This document shows positions 13,145 to 17,856 of a stretch of 17,856 nt of DNA, in pieces. A model generated the notes under the pieces. That model saw only the letters and a list, made by a program, of their open reading frames with translations. It made no database searches and was not told the DNA's origin. Each line of letters starts with the position of its first letter. Positions within the stretch are counted from its first letter, which is position 1. This DNA is from Candidatus Shapirobacteria bacterium. GTDB taxonomy: Bacteria; Patescibacteriota; Microgenomatia; VGLL01. Where the stretch lies: the NCBI GenBank assembly GCA_016866735.1, contig VGLL01000010.1:1-17856 (forward strand). The letters run 5' to 3'. Made by a program: the position numbers and the translations under genes.

Positions 13145-13822
13145 TTAATTTTCAATTTTACCGTCTTTAATTTTCACAATCCTCTTAGTCCATTTAGCCA
13201 CTTCCGGGTCATGAGTAACAATGATCAGGGTGTTGCCTTCTTTATTTAATTTGGTTAAAATCTCCATTATCTCTTTCGCGGTATGCGAGTCAACATTCCC
13301 CGTTGGCTCGTCGGCAAGGATAATTGCCGGCCTATTAACTAAAGCTCTTGCCAAAGCTACCCTCTGCTGCTCACCGCCAGAAAGCTGGTTAGGAAAATGA
13401 TGAAGGCGCTCCTTGAGGCCAAGCGCAATCAAAGTTTCCGTGGCCCTTCTTTCCCGCTCTGCCGTTTTAATGCCCGCATAGATAAGCGGCAACTGCACAT
13501 TATCGATAGCTTCCATCCGCGGGACGAGATTAAAACTTTGAAAAACAAAGCCTATTTTCGTGCTTCTAATCTTGGCCAGTTCTTTTTCCCCCAGACTGGA
13601 AACATTTTCGCCCTCTAGAATCACCTTTCCGCTGGTCGGGATATCTAGGCAACCGGCAATATGCATTAAGGTTGATTTCCCGCTTCCAGAAGGCCCCATG
13701 ACGGAAAGAAAATCACCCTTCTTAATCACCAAGTCAACTCCATCCAGGGCTTTTACTGGCAAATCATCTATTTTGTAAATCTTGAAGACATTTTCCAACT
13801 TAAGGAGTGGTATTGACGACAT
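13145..13822 (-). CDS. ABC transporter ATP-binding protein (MacB/LolD type)
   Basis: A 225-residue nucleotide-binding subunit that powers the adjacent permease. Walker A is GPSGSGKST (43-51), the Q-loop lies in GFVFQSFNLVPRM, the signature is LSGGEQQR, Walker B is IILADEPTG, and the H-loop is in VTHDPE. This set and the short length are typical of the LolD/MacB-N subgroup. The start at 13822 lies inside the end of the membrane-fusion gene (23-nt overlap), which implies translational coupling. No other start suits the N-terminal strand LLKLENVFKIYK better. Confidence 0.95.
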   Translation of the reverse strand: MSSIPLLKLENVFKIYKIDDLPVKALDGVDLVIKKGDFLSVMGPSGSGKSTLMHIAGCLDIPTSGKVILEGENVSSLGEKELAKIRSTKIGFVFQSFNLVPRMEAIDNVQLPLIYAGIKTAERERRATETLIALGLKERLHHFPNQLSGGEQQRVALARALVNRPAIILADEPTGNVDSHTAKEIMEILTKLNKEGNTLIIVTHDPEVAKWTKRIVKIKDGKIEN

Positions 13823-14867
13823 TTTCTCCCTCTTTGACCTTGCTTAAGTCTTTGGCAATAATTCTGTCATTCTCACCTAATCCTTCAATAATCTCGCTTT
13901 CGTCATCGGTTTCAAGACCCACTTTTACTTCCTTTTTAGTCGCTTTTCCGCCAGTGACCAACCAGACATATTTCTTATCCTCCCTGGCAAATATCGCCGA
14001 GCCGGAAATGGCCAAAACACCCTCTCTTGTGGCGGTTACTACTCCTAAGTCGCCGTTCATGCCGACTTTAAACTTAAGATCTTCGTTTTGCGTCAGCGCG
14101 ACCGTAACCGGATAGGCCGTTCCGCCGCCGGAAGTTCCCACGGCGGTAAAATTTATTTTTTCGATTTTGCCCCTGAATTCTTCATCAGGGTAGGCGTCCA
14201 AAGTAATGGTGGCTTCCTGGCCTAGTCTGATTTGACCTACATCCACCTCGTCAGCGTTGGCGCTAAAAACAACTGCACTCGGGTCTGTGACCGTAAAAGT
14301 AGCCGTCGCCGGGGTGATATTGACGCCGGCAACAGGAATATCAACTTGGGTAACGATGCCGTCAATGGGCGAATAAATAGTGGCAAATTTTACCGCAAGA
14401 TCGGCAATCTCGTAATCTAAAACGGCTTTATTTAAATCGTATTGGGCTTTATCTAGTGTCCTTTGGATCGTATCGGTCACTAACTTTCGGTCTCTAGTCT
14501 CTTGGTAATCATCTTGAGTTTGCTCAAAGTCGCCACGTTCACCAAGATAGTCGTTGGCGTATTTTTGAAACCTTTTTTGCAGCTCTCTTTTATCTAATGA
14601 AGCAATTGCCTGCCATTTTTTTACCGTATCTCCCTCTTTAACTCGCACCCAAACCATTTCCCCAGAAGTTTGAAATTTAAGATTGACCTCTCTTTCCGAA
14701 GTAACCTTTCCGGACGCCGAAATCGTTTTGGTTAAGGTTTTGCGTTCAACCTTGGCAATTTTAAATTCCTCTTTCTTACTGCCTGGATTTCTAACCAGCA
14801 AAAACCCGCCCAGAAGAATCAGGGCGAGAATAAAAAAAACTTTTTTTTGCTTCAGCCTCGCTGGCAT
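13800..14867 (-). CDS. Membrane fusion / periplasmic adaptor protein (MacA-like, RND/HlyD superfamily)
   Basis: 355 residues. An N-terminal membrane anchor (about 9-26) precedes a lipoyl/barrel-sandwich half (SASGKVTSEREVNLKFQTSGEMVWVRVKEGDTV), a helical hairpin (about 95-155), the second lipoyl half (ATIYSPIDGIVTQVDIPVAG) and beta-barrel domains to the C-terminus. In this context it would couple the ABC permease to export across the cell envelope. It is the first gene of a three-gene operon. A good promoter (TTGACG, 16-nt spacer, TATAAT) lies upstream, and the ATG follows only 12 nt after the -10 box, giving a very short leader. Confidence 0.94.
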   Translation of the reverse strand: MPARLKQKKVFFILALILLGGFLLVRNPGSKKEEFKIAKVERKTLTKTISASGKVTSEREVNLKFQTSGEMVWVRVKEGDTVKKWQAIASLDKRELQKRFQKYANDYLGERGDFEQTQDDYQETRDRKLVTDTIQRTLDKAQYDLNKAVLDYEIADLAVKFATIYSPIDGIVTQVDIPVAGVNITPATATFTVTDPSAVVFSANADEVDVGQIRLGQEATITLDAYPDEEFRGKIEKINFTAVGTSGGGTAYPVTVALTQNEDLKFKVGMNGDLGVVTATREGVLAISGSAIFAREDKKYVWLVTGGKATKKEVKVGLETDDESEIIEGLGENDRIIAKDLSKVKEGENVVNTTP

Positions 14868-14879
14868 GGGAGTCTTAAT

Positions 14880-14907
14880 ATTATATACTTGAAATTATAC
14901 ACGTCAA
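14880..14907 (-). promoter_or_regulatory. Promoter of the MacA-like export operon
   Basis: On the minus strand: TTGACG (14907-14902), a 16-nt spacer and TATAAT (14885-14880). The start codon lies 12 nt downstream, so the leader is about 5 nt and too short for a Shine-Dalgarno. Confidence 0.7.
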
Positions 14908-14910
14908 AGC

Positions 14911-14939
14911 TTGTTTAAAACAAGAAGCATTGGTAAAAT
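14911..14939 (+). promoter_or_regulatory. Promoter of tRNA-His
   Basis: TTGTTT (14911-14916), a 17-nt spacer and TAAAAT (14934-14939) with TG at 14931-14932. The tRNA begins 10 nt after the -10 box, so transcription may start within a few bases of position -1. Confidence 0.65.
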
Positions 14940-14948
14940 AAGGATGAT

Positions 14949-15021
14949 GGTGGCATTAGCTCAATGGTAGAGCGCTGCCCTGTGGAGGCAGATGTTGCCG
15001 GTTCAAATCCGGTATGCCACC
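14949..15021 (+). tRNA. tRNA-His (anticodon GTG)
   Basis: Acceptor GTGGCAT / ATGCCAC with the extra G-1 (14949) opposite C73 (15021), as expected for tRNA-His. Anticodon arm CTGCC / GGCAG with loop CTGTGGA, giving GTG. T loop TTCAAAT. CCA is not encoded. Confidence 0.96.
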
Positions 15022-15036
15022 CAAAAGATGGAATTG

Positions 15037-15111
15037 CACCCCTGGGGTGAAATGCGCACACACCTGCGGAATTTCTAACTCTTTATATGCGATCCCTGAT
15101 CGTTAGGAATT
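15037..15111. terminator. Stem-loops between tRNA-His and the Nramp gene 3' end
   Basis: CACCCC-T-GGGGTG (15037-15049) lies 16 nt after the tRNA. A second inverted repeat, AATTTCTAAC (15070-15079) / GTTAGGAATT (15102-15111), encloses a nested CGATC-CCT-GATCG (15090-15102). Both transcription units end here, so these may act in 3'-end formation. No U-tract is present. Confidence 0.4.
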
Positions 15112-15162
15112 GGCGATCCGGGAAAGATAGGCAACTTTTAAAGAATTATCGATTTAATGCGC

Positions 15163-16437
15163 TTATTTACAAAGTGAAATAAACATGGCCAGGGCGGCGA
15201 TGGCCATCCCTATAAAAGTAAGCCAGACGAAAAAGTTTGATAACCACCCGCTTTTATATTTTCCCATTATCTTTTCATTACCCGCCATAAGGGCAATAAC
15301 TAGAATCAGGGGCACGGCGACAAGGCCATTTATTACGGCCGAGAAAACGAGTGCCCCAACAGGATCTATTCCCACAAGGTTAATTAAAAGCCCTACAAGG
15401 GTTGCGGCAATAATTAGGCCATAAAACCCGCCTGCTTGTCTAAGCTTGAGGTAAAGGCCCTCCCTCCAGGAGAATGCCTCTGACAAGGCGTATGAGGCTG
15501 ACCCGGCCAATACCGGGATAGCTAAAAGCCCAAGCCCAATAATTCCGAAGGAAAAAAGAAGTTTCGCCAAAAAACCGGCGTGGGGAAAAGTGGCCACCAA
15601 CGGTTCAAGGGCTTTCGCGGCATCAGCGGAAGAGGCAATGTTGGTAATTCCATTGGCATGTAACGTTGTCGCCGCCACCACGATAATAGACCAGGTCCCA
15701 AGCCCGGAGAAGCACATACCAAGGAAATTATCAAGCCGAAGATTTTGTATAAAGAAACGCCCGATACGCGGTTTTTTATCCCATCCAATTAAGTTGTTTT
15801 TTCGCTCTTCTTCTACTTCCTCCGAGGCCTGCCAAAAGAACATATACGGAGAAATTGTCGTACCGAGAACGGCCGTCATAATGAACAGAAACGGGAAAGT
15901 GAATTCAAGGTGGGGGATAAACGTAGCCTTAAGAATCGTCGCCCAGGGGGCCTGAATAATAAGAATTGTCAAAGGATAGGCGAGCAGGGACAAAGAAAAC
16001 CACTTTAAAATATTGGCATAAAGCCGATAAGAGGTAAATATTTCAAGGGCCAAAATAAGAACCGTAAAGCCGATGGCCAAAACGGCAAAATTAATGGGAA
16101 AAATAAGCCGTGCTGCCGCCGCCATAGCCCCAAGGTCGGCGCCGATATTAATGACATTGGCCAAAAGAACAAGAGTAACTGCTGGGTAAAGAACTTTTTT
16201 TCCATAATGCTCTTTCACCACTGCGGCAATCCCCTTCCCTTTTACGGCACCTATTCTGGCGCAGGCCTCCTGAATAGCGCTTTGCAGCGGCAGTATAAAA
16301 AAAGCGGTCCACAGCTGGCCGTAGCCAAACTGCGCCCCCGCTTGCGTATAGGTAGCAATACCCGAGGGATCGTCGTCGGCCGCACCGGTTATCACCCCTG
16401 GACCAAGAGTTTTAAAAAACTTCCTGATAGAAATCAT
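15163..16437 (-). CDS. Nramp-family divalent metal transporter (divergent binding-site motifs)
   Basis: A 424-residue protein with about 11 transmembrane helices. TM1 carries GPGVITGAADDDPSGIATY, in which the canonical Nramp DPGN reads DPSG. TM6 reads TTISPYMFFWQASEE and lacks the canonical A-x-x-M-P-H. A large set of Nramp relatives shares such changes, and some (the NRMT group) transport Mg2+ rather than transition metals, so the ion cannot be assigned from sequence. Length and topology are complete. The start at 16437 follows a TACAAT box by 10 nt, with no Shine-Dalgarno. It is divergent from ppdK. Confidence 0.9.
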   Translation of the reverse strand: MISIRKFFKTLGPGVITGAADDDPSGIATYTQAGAQFGYGQLWTAFFILPLQSAIQEACARIGAVKGKGIAAVVKEHYGKKVLYPAVTLVLLANVINIGADLGAMAAAARLIFPINFAVLAIGFTVLILALEIFTSYRLYANILKWFSLSLLAYPLTILIIQAPWATILKATFIPHLEFTFPFLFIMTAVLGTTISPYMFFWQASEEVEEERKNNLIGWDKKPRIGRFFIQNLRLDNFLGMCFSGLGTWSIIVVAATTLHANGITNIASSADAAKALEPLVATFPHAGFLAKLLFSFGIIGLGLLAIPVLAGSASYALSEAFSWREGLYLKLRQAGGFYGLIIAATLVGLLINLVGIDPVGALVFSAVINGLVAVPLILVIALMAGNEKIMGKYKSGWLSNFFVWLTFIGMAIAALAMFISLCK

Positions 16438-16447
16438 TAATAACTAA

Positions 16448-16453
16448 ATTGTA
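16448..16453 (-). promoter_or_regulatory. Candidate -10 box of the Nramp gene
   Basis: TACAAT on the minus strand, 10 nt before the ATG. No convincing -35 is seen. Confidence 0.35.
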
Positions 16454-16478
16454 ATACTAAGGCGGCCCATATGCCAAA

Positions 16479-16494
16479 TTTGCCTCGAGGCAAA
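16479..16494. promoter_or_regulatory. Perfect 16-bp palindrome between divergent promoters
   Basis: TTTGCCTC|GAGGCAAA lies between the Nramp start and the ppdK promoter, about 32 bp upstream of the original ppdK -10 box. Its size and symmetry suit a dimeric regulator. No regulator can be named. Confidence 0.45.
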
Positions 16495-16522
16495 CTGCCA
16501 CTCCCCCATGTTAATTAAAAGC

Positions 16523-16531
16523 TGTTATAAT
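16523..16531 (+). promoter_or_regulatory. Original ppdK extended -10 promoter, now cut off by the IS
   Basis: TGTTATAAT is a perfect extended -10. Without the insertion it would be followed by AACCTCTT and then the ppdK ATG, making the mRNA leaderless. It now points into the left end of the insertion sequence. Confidence 0.6.
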
Positions 16532-16539
16532 AACCTCTT
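16527..16539 (+). repeat. 13-bp target site duplication, left copy
   Basis: ATAATAACCTCTT is identical to 17734-17746. A 10-13 bp duplication is usual for IS4-group elements. Confidence 0.85.
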
Positions 16540-16592
16540 GTGAGTGAGACATAATTCATTCTCGCACTTTGATAACTGAATAGAATTCAGAA

Positions 16593-16609
16593 ATCGAGCT
16601 TAGCTCGAT
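16593..16609. terminator. Stem-loop downstream of the transposase gene
   Basis: ATCGAGC (16593-16599) and GCTCGAT (16603-16609) form a perfect 7-bp stem with a TTA loop, about 22 nt past the transposase stop on the minus strand. The following bases are TTTCTG, a weak U-tract at best. Confidence 0.4.
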
Positions 16610-16631
16610 CAGAAATGGTTGGCTAATATCT

Positions 16632-17633
16632 TTAGGTTGCCAGAGATTTAATCGCTCTTAAGGATCGGCCATTCAAATGGTTGTAGAGAATTCCCAGAAG
16701 GTAAGCCAGACAGACAACGGAAAGATAACTGGCTACTTTGCATTGTCCTTTTACGGGTAAGGGATCAATAAGAAACAAATCTTTCAGTTGCGCAAACAGT
16801 CTTTCATTGTCTGCTCTTCGCCCATAAATGGCCTTACCTTGGGGACTATCAACAAATCTTTTAGCCCATTCTTTCTGCGCGATTTCTCGACGATTCTTAA
16901 ACCTCCTTACTGGAGTAACCAATCTAAAGTCATTGCCTAAGGAAAAAGAGTAGTTCTCGTTAATATCGTAGGCCTTATCGCCTAAAGAGAACTTGATTCT
17001 TCTTCTTGCTCTTCTGGCTAGTGCGGTTGCTCTCTCCATTAAGGGAAGAAACAACTTAGAATCATGGAGGTTAGCGGAAGTGGTTATCCAAGCCAGCGGT
17101 GCCAAGGTTTTCCCGGGTAAGAGAACGGTTGAAGTTAAGTGGAGTTTGTAACCGAAAACCCAATCGCGGCTTTCGCTCCAACCCCATCTCGCGTCAGGAT
17201 CGGTGGCTTTCTTCTCGGGATGATTTTTATGAGCCACTTTCCCCAAGGCCGCACATAAAGAACTATCAGTAGAGATAATTCTGATAGAGATAAGATGATA
17301 TCTTAAGAGGATCTGGATAACCTGATTGGCAAAACAAACCGCTGGTTTATCAAGAACCACCAGTCGCCTTGACAAGGTGCGGTAACTGGGTATCTGTTCG
17401 GTAAAACCACAAGCTTTGGCCCAGTAAGAATGAGAAACTAAAAATCTGGCTAAGCTCCTGACAGACCGGAGACGGAAATAGACCATGACGATAAAGGCAT
17501 TGACAATGTTCTTTGTCTGGTAGACATATGGTCTACCCCTGCTTCCTTCTCTTTGTCTCCAGGAAAACCCCGCGGTAAGAGAAACTAAGAGCTTAACAAG
17601 TTCGGGCAGAGAACCTAAAATATTAGTTGCCAC
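16632..17633 (-). CDS. IS4-family DDE transposase
   Basis: 333 residues with an RNase H-fold DDE triad: D123 in IISTDSS, D219 in SLGDKAYD and E277 in ADNERLF. The C-terminal motif Y270-x2-R273-x3-E277-x6-K284 is the YREK signature of the IS4 family. The N-terminal 110 residues are helical and probably bind the ends. The gene appears intact. The annotated start is GTG at 17633, which overlaps a strong Shine-Dalgarno (AAAGGAGG). This is awkwardly close, so initiation may be at a rare codon slightly downstream. Unlike its neighbours it does carry a Shine-Dalgarno, in keeping with an imported element. Confidence 0.93.
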   Translation of the reverse strand: MATNILGSLPELVKLLVSLTAGFSWRQREGSRGRPYVYQTKNIVNAFIVMVYFRLRSVRSLARFLVSHSYWAKACGFTEQIPSYRTLSRRLVVLDKPAVCFANQVIQILLRYHLISIRIISTDSSLCAALGKVAHKNHPEKKATDPDARWGWSESRDWVFGYKLHLTSTVLLPGKTLAPLAWITTSANLHDSKLFLPLMERATALARRARRRIKFSLGDKAYDINENYSFSLGNDFRLVTPVRRFKNRREIAQKEWAKRFVDSPQGKAIYGRRADNERLFAQLKDLFLIDPLPVKGQCKVASYLSVVCLAYLLGILYNHLNGRSLRAIKSLAT

Positions 17634-17679
17634 CTCCTTTCTGTTTTTAGACTATAGAAACAGTCTAATTTAGGAGGTG
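17631..17679. promoter_or_regulatory. Hairpin that can sequester the transposase Shine-Dalgarno
   Basis: The outer arms CACCTCCT (17631-17638) and AGGAGGTG (17672-17679) are perfect complements. The inner arms TTAGACT (17647-17653) and AGTCTAA (17662-17668) are also perfect complements, with an 8-nt loop. On a minus-strand transcript that enters from outside, the outer stem would bury the GGAGG and the GTG start. Several IS elements use such a hairpin to block transposase made from read-through transcripts. Confidence 0.7.
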
Positions 17680-17733
17680 GTCTTTGTGAAATCTATTCAG
17701 TTGTTAAAGAGCTAAGGGATTTATGTCCCAGTC

Positions 17734-17746
17734 ATAATAACCTCTT
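17734..17746 (+). repeat. 13-bp target site duplication, right copy
   Basis: Identical to 16527-16539. It abuts the ppdK start codon directly. With the last IS base it forms CATAAT (17733-17738) in place of TATAAT, and the upstream TG is lost. Confidence 0.85.
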
Positions 17747-17856
17747 ATGGGAAAACAAAAATTTGTTTACTTTTTTGGCGAAGGGAGAGCGGAAGGTAAC
17801 GCTTCAATGAGAGACCTTCTCGGCGGCAAGGGAGCTGGGCTCGCGGAAATGACTAA
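17747..17856 (+). CDS. ppdK: Pyruvate phosphate dikinase, N-terminal fragment (runs off the window)
   Basis: The first 36 codons read MGKQKFVYFFGEG, then AEGNASMRDLLGGKGAGLAEMT, the characteristic N-terminus of PPDK, which interconverts pyruvate and phosphoenolpyruvate using ATP/AMP and phosphate. The ATG at 17747 matches the family start. There is no Shine-Dalgarno within the 13 nt upstream, which are the target duplication. The original promoter is separated from the gene by the IS. The gene continues beyond the window, so completeness cannot be judged. Confidence 0.95.
   Translation, partial: MGKQKFVYFFGEGRAEGNASMRDLLGGKGAGLAEMT

Larger units (their letters stand above)
16540..17733 (-). 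mobile_element. Complete IS4-family insertion sequence (about 1.19 kb)
   Basis: The element lies between exact 13-bp direct repeats. Its ends form imperfect terminal inverted repeats of about 50 bp (16542-16593 and 17684-17733). Shared blocks include GACATAA near the tips and AACTGAATAGA at 16574-16584 versus 17692-17702. One intact transposase gene fills the interior. Intact ends, duplication and gene point to a recent and possibly still active insertion. The left tip has two extra bases relative to the right, so the exact outer boundary is uncertain by about 2 bp. Confidence 0.9.

Noticed and set aside
17686..17715. A 9-codon plus-strand frame (GTG to TAA) with a strong Shine-Dalgarno AGGAGG inside the right IS end
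   Set aside because: The Shine-Dalgarno is the mirror arm of the transposase hairpin and so exists for another reason. The peptide is very short and overlaps the terminal inverted repeat.

Overview
The window looks like a chromosomal segment of a small-genome bacterium of the Candidate Phyla Radiation (Patescibacteria, Parcubacteria-like). This is inferred from gene content and layout and is not proven here. TGA is an ordinary stop (csoR and the 174-aa methyltransferase gene both end in it), so UGA-Gly code 25 does not apply. Six of the seven tRNA genes lack an encoded CCA. Almost no gene has a Shine-Dalgarno sequence. Instead, several genes start 5-12 nt after a -10 box, often the extended form TGnTAnaAT, which points to leaderless or near-leaderless mRNAs.

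Layout. 1-4250 is an AT-rich, accessory-looking block. It holds a 588-aa uncharacterised protein gene (minus strand) enclosed by an 87-bp perfect inverted repeat and hairpin-rich DNA, then an SDR oxidoreductase (plus) and a convergent kinase-like gene (minus) whose stop codons lie 3 nt apart. 4268-5419 is the replication-associated AAA+ ATPase rarA. It is followed by a tRNA cluster (Val-TAC, Phe-GAA, Gly-GCC) and a group of stem-loops. 5894-9005 is a tightly overlapping copper-resistance operon on the minus strand: csoR, a membrane protein with a degenerate HMA domain, and copA. It has a clear promoter and a candidate CsoR operator. A divergent tRNA cluster (Pro-TGG, Gly-TCC, Arg-TCT) is followed by palindromes, a GIY-YIG protein and a membrane-anchored methyltransferase. 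10338-11897 is a TMTC-like membrane glycosyltransferase with C-terminal TPRs. 11928-14867 is a MacA / LolD-MacB ATPase / FtsX-type permease export operon. Then come tRNA-His (GTG) and a divergent Nramp-family transporter.

The right end carries a complete IS4-family insertion sequence: an intact DDE transposase with the YREK signature, terminal inverted repeats of about 50 bp and a 13-bp target duplication. It has landed inside the -10 region of pyruvate phosphate dikinase (ppdK), whose first 36 codons close the window. The pre-insertion sequence can be reconstructed as an extended -10 promoter directing a leaderless ppdK mRNA. The insertion leaves a weakened CATAAT copy next to the gene. A hairpin pairs the transposase Shine-Dalgarno region with an anti-SD arm.

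The observations most worth pursuing are the IS insertion that splits a leaderless promoter, the 588-aa protein with a possible ADP-ribosyltransferase-like (KptA/DarT-like) core between inverted repeats, the recurring leaderless promoter architecture, and an in-frame AT-rich repeat inserted in the CopA actuator domain.
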